Part shown: one piece after another, positions 16,158-23,274 of the stretch
Layout of the letters: every line of letters begins with the position of its first letter
How positions within the stretch are numbered: position 1 is the first letter of the stretch
Source of the DNA: Geodermatophilus sp. DSM 45219
GTDB taxonomy: Bacteria; Actinomycetota; Actinomycetes; Mycobacteriales; Geodermatophilaceae
Direction: 5' to 3'
Assembly: GCF_900104025.1 (NCBI RefSeq)
Contig: NZ_FNIQ01000005.1
Coordinates: 434,001 to 498,000, forward strand
Length of the DNA: 64,000 bases
Made by a program: the position numbers and the translations under genes
The notes under the pieces: model-generated
Databases searched by the model: none
Told to the model about the DNA's origin: nothing
What the model saw: the letters and a program-made list of their open reading frames with translations, nothing else

Positions 16158-18707
16158 TCAGGAGCGCACGAACAGCCGCCGGTGCGGCGTGCCGGGGACG
16201 GCGGAGCGGACGCCGGCGCGCGCCAGGATCCAGCTCTCCAGGCGCTCGTCGGGGAGCGGCCGGCTGACCAGGAAGCCCTGCAGTTTGTCGCAGCCCATCT
16301 CGGCGAGCAGGTTGCGGGTCAGCTCGTCCTCCACGCCCTCGGCGACGACCCGCAGACCGAGGTTGTGCGCCAGCTCGATGATCGAGCGGGCGATGAACGA
16401 CTCGCCCTGGCTGGTGGACATCCCCAGCACGAAGGACTTGTCGATCTTCACCTCGTCGATCGGCAGCTGCCGCAGCTGGGACAGCGACGAGTAGCCGGTG
16501 CCGAAGTCGTCCATCGACAGCCGCAGACCCAGGGCGTGCAGGTCGGCCAGCACGGTGCTGCTGCGCACCGAGTCGTCGACCACGCTGCCCTCGGTCAGCT
16601 CGAGGGTCAGCAGCTCACCGGGCACGCCGTGCCGCCGCAGCGCCCGCCGCACGCGGTCCACCAGGTCCGGCTCGGTGAGGCAGCGGGCGGAGAGGTTGAC
16701 GGCGACCGACAGCGCGATGTCCTGGTCCAGCCAGCGGCGGCAGCGGGCCAGCGCCAGGTCGAGCACGTGGTCGGTCAGCGGGCCGATCCGGCCGATCTGC
16801 TCGGCCAGGTGGATGAACTCGTCGGGTGCGACCGAGCCGTAGCGGGGGTGCGCCCAGCGCACCAGCGTCTCCACCGAGACGATGTCGGAGCTCCGCGCGT
16901 CGATGATCGGCTGGAACACGACGCTGATGTCGCCGTCGGCCATCGCCTGCTCCAGCTCCGTGCCCAGCTGCAGGCGGCGCAGGCTCTGCTGGTCCAGCAC
17001 CGGGTGGTAGCTGGCCACCCCGCTCGAGCCGGCACCGGCGAGCAGCGCGACGTCGGCCCGCTGCATGAGCGTGCCCGCGTCGGCGCCGTGCACCGGGGCG
17101 GCCGCCACACCGAGGGTGAGCGTGACCTCCAGGTCCAGCCCGGCGACCCGGGCACGCGTCGAGGTGGCCTCGCGCAGCCGCCGGGCTGCCCGCTCGGTGG
17201 CGCCGAGGGAGAGCCCCGGCAGCAGGACGGCGAACTGCTCGCCCTCCATGCGCGCCACGAGCGCCTGCGGTGGGGCGTGCTCGCGCAGCAGGCCTGCGGT
17301 GACCAGCAGCAGCTCGTCGCTGGCCGCGTGGCCGAGCGTGTCGGTGACCTCGGTGTAGTTGTCCAGCGAGGCGAGGATCAGCCCGGCCCGGCCGGCCACC
17401 GGGTCGGCGGCCAGCAGCTGGTCGATCTCGACGGCCAGGCGCTGCCGGTTGGGCAGCCCGGTGAGCCGGTCGTGGTCGGCGTCGTAACGGATCTGGGTGA
17501 GCAGCTGCTGCTGCCGGATGGCCGCGTTGACATGGGTGAGCATCGACTCGAGCGCCGCCCGGTCGTCGTCGGCGAAGGACACGACGTCACTGCGACGGTC
17601 GCAGATCTCCAGGTAGCCCGGCTCTCCAGCAGCGGTGGCCACGGGCGCGGCGAGGAGGTCGTGCGCGCCGCGGCGAGCGAGCGCCGCGGCCTCGGCCTCG
17701 GTGGCGCGCGCGAGGGTGACCAGCACCGGCCTGTCGTGGGAACCGTCCGTGGCCCGTCGGCGGAGCACGTCGTCGGGGTCGCTGGGCCCCTCGTACCAGC
17801 TGCGTCCGTCGTCCGATGCGACGACCAGACGCGGCTCCTCGTCGAGGTACGGGGGGAGCCACAGGGCAACGCGCTCGGCGTTCAGGAGCTCCTTGACCGC
17901 GTCGACGATCAGGCGGGGGCCGTCCTCGTCGGCGCCCACCTGCTCGACCCGCCGGGCGAACTCGTACACGCGCTGGACACTGTGACCCTCGCGCGCGGTC
18001 GAGGCGAAACGCCGGAACAGCAGCATGACCGCGAGGGCGATGGGGAGCATGAGCACCGACGCCCACATCGACCGCTCGGTGATCAACAGCGCGGTGATGG
18101 CCACCGACACCGCGAACGGCCCGACGACGGCGACGGGGAGTGTCAGCTCCTGCCACATCTGCCGACTCGGGTTGCCGCCACTGAGCCGGATCGCGGCCAT
18201 GACCAGGGGGGTGCCGACGATGTCGGCCGCGAGCACGGCGAGCATCAGCGACAACCAGCTGATCGGCTCGGCGAGATCGCCGAAGGGCAACGCCTCGAGC
18301 ACAGCGACGGCGACGGCCACCTCCACGGTCGCCACGGCCAGGTTGAAGACCGCCTTCGCCGGGGCGTAGCGCTGCACGACGAGACTGAGGCCCAGACCCA
18401 GTGCTCGGGCTGCGGCCGCCCACAGCCCGCCGACCTCCACGAGCGCGATGGCCAGGGCGAACTCGCTGACCGACCACAGCCAGGTCTGGCGGCGGAACTC
18501 CACGTGCAGCGACACCGTCTCGGTGACGAAGAACGCGACCGTGACGAGGAGGAAGGACGCCGGTCCGAAGGTCGTCTCCGCCTCGGGGAAGACGAGGACG
18601 GCCACGACGACCGCGAGCAGCGTTCCGCCTGCCGCGATGATCCACGGGTGCACGGGCGCAGCGGCACGTGACAACGGCGCGCGCGACTCGGGACTGGCCA
18701 ACGTCAC
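16158..18707 (-). CDS. Membrane GGDEF-EAL protein (putative c-di-GMP phosphodiesterase)
   Basis: This is a ~849-residue integral membrane signalling protein. About eight hydrophobic segments occupy residues ~20-250, followed by a GAF-like region (~270-410), a GGDEF domain (DRLTGLPNR near 430) and an EAL domain. The GGDEF signature is degenerate (EGEQF), so cyclase activity is doubtful. The EAL domain keeps ETLVRW, the NLSARCL Asn, DDFGTGYSSL and KIDKSFV, so c-di-GMP hydrolysis is likely. The start is uncertain: GTG 18707 is used because everything upstream reads as low-complexity Pro/Gly/Ala and overlaps the peptide gene at 18829. It lies 121 bp downstream of that peptide gene on the same strand, so the two are probably one transcript. 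Confidence 0.85.
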   Translation of the reverse strand: MTLASPESRAPLSRAAAPVHPWIIAAGGTLLAVVVAVLVFPEAETTFGPASFLLVTVAFFVTETVSLHVEFRRQTWLWSVSEFALAIALVEVGGLWAAAARALGLGLSLVVQRYAPAKAVFNLAVATVEVAVAVAVLEALPFGDLAEPISWLSLMLAVLAADIVGTPLVMAAIRLSGGNPSRQMWQELTLPVAVVGPFAVSVAITALLITERSMWASVLMLPIALAVMLLFRRFASTAREGHSVQRVYEFARRVEQVGADEDGPRLIVDAVKELLNAERVALWLPPYLDEEPRLVVASDDGRSWYEGPSDPDDVLRRRATDGSHDRPVLVTLARATEAEAAALARRGAHDLLAAPVATAAGEPGYLEICDRRSDVVSFADDDRAALESMLTHVNAAIRQQQLLTQIRYDADHDRLTGLPNRQRLAVEIDQLLAADPVAGRAGLILASLDNYTEVTDTLGHAASDELLLVTAGLLREHAPPQALVARMEGEQFAVLLPGLSLGATERAARRLREATSTRARVAGLDLEVTLTLGVAAAPVHGADAGTLMQRADVALLAGAGSSGVASYHPVLDQQSLRRLQLGTELEQAMADGDISVVFQPIIDARSSDIVSVETLVRWAHPRYGSVAPDEFIHLAEQIGRIGPLTDHVLDLALARCRRWLDQDIALSVAVNLSARCLTEPDLVDRVRRALRRHGVPGELLTLELTEGSVVDDSVRSSTVLADLHALGLRLSMDDFGTGYSSLSQLRQLPIDEVKIDKSFVLGMSTSQGESFIARSIIELAHNLGLRVVAEGVEDELTRNLLAEMGCDKLQGFLVSRPLPDERLESWILARAGVRSAVPGTPHRRLFVRS

Positions 18708-18828
18708 CCAACTTCTGGGGGGCAATGAGTGCGCCGAGGCTAACAGCGCAGCAGCCCGTCGAAAGCGCTCCTGACCCGAAGGGGGCAGCCGGCGACCAGG
18801 CCGGCCGCCCCTGGGCGTCAGCGGCGGA

Positions 18829-18918
18829 TCAGCAGCCCCACTTGGACCCGCGACCCCACTTGGAACCCCGGCCCCACTTGGAGCCCCGACCCCACTTCGA
18901 TCCACGCTGCGTGTTCAT
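18829..18918 (-). CDS. 29-residue peptide with four RGSKWG repeats
   Basis: The peptide reads MNTQ, then RGSKWG four times, then Cys and stop TGA. A strong ribosome site, TTGAGGAGG, ends 4 nt before ATG 18918. Across the four units the Arg codons (CGT, CGG, CGG, CGC), first Gly codons (GGA, GGC, GGT, GGG), Ser codons and last Gly codons all differ only synonymously. The peptide sequence, not the DNA repeat, therefore seems to be conserved. Net charge is about +9 with four Trp and one terminal Cys. There is no signal peptide. It lies between a conserved leader (upstream) and the GGDEF-EAL gene (downstream). I do not recognise the family. It could be a signalling or regulatory peptide, a nucleic-acid or c-di-GMP-binding peptide, a precursor for modification, or a translated leader peptide. 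Confidence 0.8.
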   Translation of the reverse strand: MNTQRGSKWGRGSKWGRGSKWGRGSKWGC

Positions 18919-18963
18919 GACGCCTCCTCAAGGCATGAAGGACTGCTTGCTCGTACGGGCAGT

Positions 18964-19080
18964 CGTCCAGGCGCGGGGGCAGAGCGTTGGGTACGGACCG
19001 CGCCGGTGAGATTGCTGCCCGTCACCCGTTCAGGGCAAGCACCGCTGATCGATCCATAGAAAATCGACGCCATGCCGTTA
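18964..19080 (-). promoter_or_regulatory. Conserved structured leader, copy A (upstream of the RGSKWG peptide)
   Basis: About 117 nt, read on the minus strand, recur at 21132-21252. Two foldable units are visible: GGTGCTTGCCC...GGGCAGC...CACC, and GGCGCGG...CCGCGCC, followed by TGGACG. A 17-19 nt stretch just inside the distal end differs between copies while its length is kept, and the outer TAACGGCATGGCG is shared. The position fits a promoter plus 5' UTR for the peptide gene. I could not match it to a known riboswitch class by eye. Confidence 0.6.
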
Positions 19081-19192
19081 CTTTCAGTCAACATTCGTGA
19101 CGCTCTGTCCCTCGATCGGGCTGTTCATGCGACATGAGTGACAGCAGGTGACAGTGCGTCACGAGGGAGACGTCCGATCGGCGTGTTGGCCG

Positions 19193-19278
19193 TCGTCCAC
19201 AGGCGTACGCCCGGCCGGCCTCGGTTCCCCCGATCGGGTCCACAGTCGTCCACAACGCCGTCCACAGCTCGTGGACAC
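19193..19278. promoter_or_regulatory. Cluster of DnaA-box-like GTCCACA motifs
   Basis: TCGTCCACA (19193-19201, 19246-19254), GGGTCCACA (19236-19244), CCGTCCACA (19258-19266) and an inverted CGTGGACAC (19270-19278) crowd into 86 bp. The actinobacterial DnaA box is TTGTCCACA, so each copy differs at one to three bases. The cluster lies directly upstream of the TadE-like gene. Binding is inference. Confidence 0.4.
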
Positions 19279-19305
19279 ACCCGGCCGCGACCTACGCTGC
19301 GCCGC

Positions 19306-19737
19306 GTGCCACGGGACGGGGACGACGCCGAGCGGGGGTCGATGCTGCCGCTCGTCCTGGTGTGCTGGCTCGTGGCCGCCCTCATGGCCTTCGGCGCGAT
19401 CGCCGCGTCCGACGCCTTCCTGGAGCAGCAGCAGGTGCAGTCGGTGTGCGACGGCGCCGCGCTCGCCGCGGCGAACGCCACCGACGAGGCGGCGGTCTAC
19501 GCCGGCGGTGTCGGGACGACGCTGCCGCTGACCCGGGCCAGCGCGCAGGCGGCGGTGGCCGACCAGCTGGCCGACGGCGGGACCGCCCTGCACTCGTGGT
19601 CGACCGAGACCGACGGGGTGGAGGTGACGGTGCGGTGCACCCGCCACGTCGAGATCGCGTTCGGCTGGCTCTTCCTCGGCGGCCAGCCGCTCGAGCGCAC
19701 CGCCGTCGCCGGGGCGCGCGCGCCGACCACCCCGTGA
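19306..19737 (+). CDS. TadE-like (Rv3654c-type) pilus-associated membrane protein
   Basis: This 143-residue protein begins VPRDGDDAERGSMLPLVLVCW and has one membrane segment at residues ~15-35. The extracytoplasmic domain shows AFLEQQQVQSVCDGAALAAANATDEA, the pattern of TadE-like proteins in the helicase/secretion neighbourhood family. Start GTG 19306 is 7 nt after a TACGCT -10-like element with no ribosome site, so the mRNA is probably leaderless. It is orphaned here: no tad/flp assembly genes adjoin it. A damaged second copy lies at 21404-21763. Confidence 0.8.
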   Translation: MPRDGDDAERGSMLPLVLVCWLVAALMAFGAIAASDAFLEQQQVQSVCDGAALAAANATDEAAVYAGGVGTTLPLTRASAQAAVADQLADGGTALHSWSTETDGVEVTVRCTRHVEIAFGWLFLGGQPLERTAVAGARAPTTP

Positions 19738-19761
19738 GACGCGCCCTCCCCACCAACCGCA

Positions 19762-19795
19762 GCGGCCCCCGACCTCGGCGGAGGTCGGGGGCCGC
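19762..19795 (+). terminator. Terminator after the TadE-like gene
   Basis: Perfect 15-bp arms GCGGCCCCCGACCTC (19762-19776) and complement (19781-19795) with a 4-nt loop lie 25 bp past the stop. It can also serve tRNA-Tyr, which converges from the right. Confidence 0.8.
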
Positions 19796-19807
19796 GTGTA
19801 CCGGTTG

Positions 19808-19889
19808 TGGCGGGTGAAGGATTCGAACCTTCGTAGGCTAAGCCGACGGATTTACAGTCCGCTCCCATTGGCCACTCGGGCAACCCGCC
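19808..19889 (-). tRNA. tRNA-Tyr (anticodon GTA)
   Basis: This 82-nt class II tRNA has acceptor GGCGGGT/ACCCGCC, anticodon loop CTGTAAA, a long variable arm (CGTCGGCTTAGCCTACG) and T-arm AGGTTCGAATCCT. Its 3'-terminal 23 bases recur at 21834-21856 beside the integrase gene. Confidence 0.97.
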
Positions 19890-19989
19890 GTGGTGGTACG
19901 CGGGAGAGCGTACAAGACACCGGAGACCGGCCTCGGTGGTGGCCCCAGGGCACACCCGGCCGGTGGACGGCAGAGGACAAGGAGCACAC

Positions 19990-20481
19990 ATGGCCGACTC
20001 GTCGTTCGACGTGGTGAGCAAGGTCGACCGCCAGGAGGTCGACAACGCCCTGAACCAGGCCGCCAAGGAGCTGTCGCAGCGCTTCGACTTCCGCGGCACC
20101 AACGCCACGATCGCCTGGGCCGGCGAGGAGGGCGTGACCCTGAGCGCCGACACCGAGGAGCGCGTCTCGGCCGCGCTCGAGGTGTTCAAGGAGAAGCTGA
20201 TCAAGCGGAACATCTCGCTGAAGTCGCTGGACGCCGGTGAGCCGCAGTCCTCCGGGAAGTCGTACAAGATCTCCGGGCGCATCAAGCAGGGCATCGAGTC
20301 CGACACCGCCAAGAAGATCGCCAAGATCATCCGGGACGAGGGCCCCAAGGGCGTCCAGGCCCAGATCCAGGGTGACCAGCTGCGGGTCAGCGGCAAGAAG
20401 CGCGACGACCTGCAGGCGGTCCAGCAACTGCTGCGCGGCAAGGACCTCGACGTCGCCCTGCAGTTCGACAACTACCGCTGA
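19990..20481 (+). CDS. yajQ: YajQ family cyclic-di-GMP/nucleotide-binding protein
   Basis: This 163-residue protein begins [28 protein letters not shown] and ends [10 protein letters not shown], the canonical ends of the family. YajQ proteins bind RNA, and in some species c-di-GMP. It starts at ATG 19990 with AAGGAG upstream. Its last ~21 coding bases form the left attachment repeat of the integrated element, so insertion preserved the protein exactly. Confidence 0.95.
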   Translation: MADSSFDVVSKVDRQEVDNALNQAAKELSQRFDFRGTNATIAWAGEEGVTLSADTEERVSAALEVFKEKLIKRNISLKSLDAGEPQSSGKSYKISGRIKQGIESDTAKKIAKIIRDEGPKGVQAQIQGDQLRVSGKKRDDLQAVQQLLRGKDLDVALQFDNYR

Positions 20482-20483
20482 CC
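20461..20483. repeat. Left attachment site (attL) in the yajQ 3' end
   Basis: These 23 bp begin CAGTTCGACAAC and end CCGCTGACC, cover the last codons and stop of yajQ, and are identical to 62229-62251. Identity stops abruptly on both sides (G versus T before; A versus C after). Confidence 0.85.
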
Positions 20484-20523
20484 AGGGGCGTATTTGCAGG
20501 TCAACGCGCCGTCATAGCGTCTC

Positions 20524-20542
20524 GGTCCGCAGGGAGTCCGCA
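20524..20542. promoter_or_regulatory. Left arm-type integrase sites
   Basis: GGTCCGCA (20524-20531) and AGTCCGCA (20535-20542) repeat at an 11-bp period, matching the four-copy array near the right end. Arm-type binding by the integrase N-terminal domain is inferred. Confidence 0.6.
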
Positions 20543-20608
20543 CGTGCGCCCCGTGCGGGGGCCATCAGGTCGCCGGCTGCGGCGCGCGTGCGGGCCTCGG
20601 CTGTGGGC
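20532..20608 (-). pseudogene. Integrase 3'-end remnant
   Basis: Bases 20563-20608 match 21963-22008, the C-terminal coding end of the intact integrase, at 43 of 46 positions. The flanking GGGAGTCCGCA also aligns (20532 versus 21931) with a one-base spacing change. Only the last ~25 codons survive. The two copies bracket about 1.3 kb of duplicated chromosome-derived DNA. Confidence 0.7.
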
Positions 20609-20815
20609 GCCTTGCCGCTCGAGAAGAGAACCTCAGCGCCGCTCACGACAACCGGTCGACCTCCCGCCCAAGGGCGGATCGGCCATTGGTTTGGAATCCA
20701 GCAGGTCGGTGCGACAAGAGCGCTCTGAGTACTGACGGAGTTCTGAGCTGACCTGATCAGGAGACACAGCGAGGTCGGAGGCGCCCCAGTGAGCGCCTCC
20801 GACCCGCTGACTCCG

Positions 20816-20959
20816 CTACCCTGCCAGGTGCGTCACCACCTGCAGGACCGCGATCAAGGCCGCTGCAACGGCCAGGATCACGCAGAGTCGGGCGGCTTCG
20901 GGCCAGCCGCGCATGGCTGCCCGGACCGTCCGGCCGACTTCTTTGGCCAGGTTTTTCAT
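20816..20959 (-). CDS. 47-residue single-span membrane peptide
   Basis: The frame reads MKNLAKEVGRTVRAAM, then RGWPEAARLC, then a hydrophobic segment VILAVAAALIAVLQVV (residues ~27-42) and a short THLAG tail. A strong site GGGAGGTGAGAG precedes ATG 20959. The basic N-terminus suggests an N-in orientation. It lies downstream, on the same strand, of leader copy B, the position held by the RGSKWG peptide gene downstream of leader copy A. I recognise no family. It resembles small regulatory or toxin-like membrane peptides in shape only. Confidence 0.6.
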   Translation of the reverse strand: MKNLAKEVGRTVRAAMRGWPEAARLCVILAVAAALIAVLQVVTHLAG

Positions 20960-21131
20960 CTCTCACCTCCCGTCAATCGTGCCGCTGGGTCCCTCCCTGC
21001 GCTCCCGTTGCTTATTCGGCTCGCGCAAGAACCCGTAGTTCATGCATGGGCTATCCATGGAAGGTCAAGCCCGCGGAACCTTGGGCCCAGCCCAGTAGCC
21101 CTGCCGATCAAGCAGCGGGACAGCTCGAGGC

Positions 21132-21252
21132 GGTCGTCCAAGCGCGGGGGCAGAGCGTTGGGTACGGACCGCGCCGGTGAGAGTGCTGCCCGTCACCCGT
21201 CCAGGGCAAGCACCGTTGACCGCAGCACCGCAGTTAGCGCCATGCCGTTACA
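21132..21252 (-). promoter_or_regulatory. Conserved structured leader, copy B
   Basis: This is a second copy of the 18964-19080 leader. GCTTGCCC...GGGCAGC and the GCGCGG...CCGCGC stem are kept, with scattered substitutions mostly outside stems. About 170 nt separate it from the membrane peptide ATG at 20959. The ~150 bp on that side (20960-21131) has no gene. Confidence 0.55.
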
Positions 21253-21403
21253 CGGAGTTGCGACGCGTCACCATCTGCACCGCGATCGGGCTACACACGG
21301 CCTTGAGTGCACCGATGGTGACAAAGCGTGACCTGGGCTCCCCCGCGCGGCGTGTCGGCCTGTCATCCACAGGCATGGGCGTGGCCGGCCTCGGTCGTGG
21401 CCC

Positions 21404-21763
21404 GCCCTCATGGCCTTCGGTGCCATTGCAGTGTCCGACGCCTTCCTGGAGCAGCAGCAGGTGCAGTCGGTGTGCGACGGCGCTGCGCTCGCCGCCGCGA
21501 ACGCCACCGACGAGGCGGCGGTCTACGCCGGCGGCGTCGGGACGGCGCTGCCGCTGACCCGGGCCAGTACGCAGGCGGCGGTGGCCGACCAGCTGGCCGA
21601 CGGCGGGAGCGCACTGCACTCCTGGTCGACGGAGACCGACGGGGTGGAGGTGACGGTGCGCTGCACCCGCCACGTCGAGATCGCGTTCGGCTGGCTCTTC
21701 CTCGGCGGTCAGCCGCTCGAGCGCACCGCCGTCGCGGGGGCGCGCGCACCGACCACCCCCTGA
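21404..21763 (+). pseudogene. Truncated second copy of the TadE-like gene
   Basis: From CCGCCCTCATGGCC onward the DNA is nearly identical to 19377-19737. The start codon, promoter and first ~25 codons, including most of the membrane segment, are deleted. The deletion joins a GGCCGGCCTCGGT block directly to the coding body. A 117-codon frame remains open from ATG 21410 but has no credible ribosome site. Confidence 0.75.
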
Positions 21764-21787
21764 GACGCGCCCTCTCCACCAACGGCA

Positions 21788-21821
21788 GCGGCCCCCGACC
21801 TCGGAGGAGGTCGGGGGCCGC
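21788..21821 (+). terminator. Terminator copy after the TadE remnant
   Basis: It has the same 15-bp arms GCGGCCCCCGACCTC and complement as at 19762-19795; only the loop differs. It was carried along in the segmental duplication. Confidence 0.75.
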
Positions 21822-21833
21822 GTGTACCGGGTG

Positions 21834-21856
21834 TGGCGGGTGAAGGATTCAAACCT
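21834..21856 (-). pseudogene. tRNA-Tyr 3'-end fragment
   Basis: These 23 bases match 19808-19830, the 3' acceptor and T-arm of tRNA-Tyr, with one mismatch (a T-loop base). They then diverge completely. The fragment lies 43 bp from the integrase stop codon. Such fragments are typical of attachment sites in tRNA genes, but here it also marks the end of the duplicated leader/TadE segment. Confidence 0.7.
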
Positions 21857-21899
21857 CGTCGACCCCTCTTGAGCGCCGCCCCAGAGGAGCGGGTGCACA

Positions 21900-23030
21900 T
21901 CAGCGCGGGGCCACAGCCTCTCTTCTGGTGGGGAGTCCGCAGAAACCGCCCAGCGAGGCAGACATCAGGTCCCCGGCTGCGGCGCGCGTGCGGTCCTCGG
22001 CCGTGGGCCACAGATGCGAGTAGACGCCGAGGGTGATCGTGGCCGAGGAGTGCCCGAGCGCCCGCTGCACCGTCACCACGTCGCACCCCGACGCGATCAG
22101 CCCGCTGGCGTAGAAGTGCCTCAGGTCGTGCAGCGTGTACCCGTCGAGGCCGGCCGCCTTGCGGACCTGCCGCCACTGGTGGCCCGCCGAGTTGCGGTTG
22201 AGTGGCACCCCGGCGGTGGAGAACAACCACTCCCCCGGCCGGACGCCGGTGGTCCGCACGTGCTGCGCGAGCAGGGCGATGAGTTCGGCCGGGACGTAGA
22301 CGATCCGCTCGGACCCGAACTTCGGTGCCACCGGCTCGGTCGTCGCGCTGCTCTCGCCCTGCAGCTGGCGACGGACGGAGATCGTGCGGCGCAGGAAGTC
22401 GACGTCCTCTATGCATAGCCCTGCCGCCTCCCCCAGGCGCAGCCCGGCGAAGGCGCACACCGCCACGAACGGCCGGAACCAGTCCGGGGTGACGCCGAGG
22501 GCGCGCCCCACCTCCTCGACGGTGGGGATGGTCATGGCCGCCGCGGCCTTGCGTCCCCTCGGCAGTGGGACGCCGGCCGACGGGTCCGCCTTGATGACCC
22601 GGTCGACGACGGCGGCCCGCAAGGCCATGTGGATGTAGTTGTAGCGGGTGCGGATGGTGCTGGGCGCGAGCCCGGTCCGACGCGTACCCGTCGGCTGGGA
22701 CATGGCCTTGACCCACTGCTGCACGTGGGAGGTCCGGATCTGGCGCATCGGCACGTCGGCGAAGGTCACCGAGTCGGCCGCCTGGCGCGCCGCGAGCGTC
22801 GTGCCGCGTTCCCACACCTGCCGGCCGGACCACTCCATGAACCATGTTCGGAAGGTGATCCTCCCCGCCGCGGGGTCGACGTAGTCGCCGGTGATGATCG
22901 CCGCGGTGACCTCGTCCAGCCACCGCTGCGCGTCGACCTTCCGCTTGAAGTGCCGGGCGTGCTCCTTGCCGTTCTCGTCGCGATACCGCGGCCGGTAGGT
23001 GCCGTCAGGTCGTCGTGCGATCGATGCCAC
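21900..23030 (-). CDS. int: Tyrosine recombinase/integrase
   Basis: This 376-residue phage-type integrase performs site-specific insertion and excision. The N-terminal arm-binding domain (DGTYRPRYRDENGKEHARHF, residues 9-28) is followed by a core-binding domain (~80-145). The catalytic domain has all key residues: R198 (GLRLGE), a probable Lys near 237, H301 and R304 (HDLRH), H327 (LGHSS) and nucleophile Y337 (YSHLW). It starts at GTG 23030 with AGGAGG upstream. Its 3' end points at the element's left end, and a remnant of its C-terminus is duplicated at 20532-20608. It probably acts on the yajQ site; an ancestral tRNA-Tyr specificity cannot be excluded. Confidence 0.93.
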   Translation of the reverse strand: MASIARRPDGTYRPRYRDENGKEHARHFKRKVDAQRWLDEVTAAIITGDYVDPAAGRITFRTWFMEWSGRQVWERGTTLAARQAADSVTFADVPMRQIRTSHVQQWVKAMSQPTGTRRTGLAPSTIRTRYNYIHMALRAAVVDRVIKADPSAGVPLPRGRKAAAAMTIPTVEEVGRALGVTPDWFRPFVAVCAFAGLRLGEAAGLCIEDVDFLRRTISVRRQLQGESSATTEPVAPKFGSERIVYVPAELIALLAQHVRTTGVRPGEWLFSTAGVPLNRNSAGHQWRQVRKAAGLDGYTLHDLRHFYASGLIASGCDVVTVQRALGHSSATITLGVYSHLWPTAEDRTRAAAGDLMSASLGGFCGLPTRREAVAPR

Positions 23031-23274
23031 CGCTCAGTGCCTCCTTGGCCGCGGACCTGTCCGTGAGCTGCGCATTCTGACCTGCGCCAACGACACGAAG
23101 GCCGTCAGCGCTCGCGCCGACCCGGGTCACCCTGGCCCCGGCCGACCGGTTGGCGAGCGACGACGGCGGCAGGGATGCGCTCGAGGAGGTGGCCGCACGA
23201 CGAACACCCGCGTCTCGCGGTGAGCAAGCCGTCGGTCGGTGGTCCTTGGACGCAGATGCACCGCGTTCTGCCGA

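Larger units (their letters stand above)
20482..20815. other. Left end of the element: arm-type sites and integrase remnant, no intact gene
   Basis: After attL this stretch holds the arm-type pair at 20524-20542 and an integrase 3'-end remnant at 20532-20608. From ~20610 to 20815 I see no coding signal or strong hairpin. Confidence 0.6.

Noticed and set aside
18708-18905. 66-residue N-terminal extension of the GGDEF-EAL frame
   Set aside because: It is low-complexity (Ser/Gly/Pro/Ala), lacks a ribosome site, and overlaps the RGSKWG peptide gene in another frame, where the synonymous-codon evidence is much stronger.
18838-18905. The DNA repeat under the RGSKWG gene considered as a simple tandem repeat or CRISPR-like array
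   Set aside because: The 18-bp units differ at nearly all synonymous positions and have no spacers, so a coding explanation fits better. No CRISPR array was seen anywhere in the window.
21834-21856. Second tRNA-Tyr gene beside the integrase
   Set aside because: Only the 3'-terminal 23 bases are present; there is no anticodon or D-arm.
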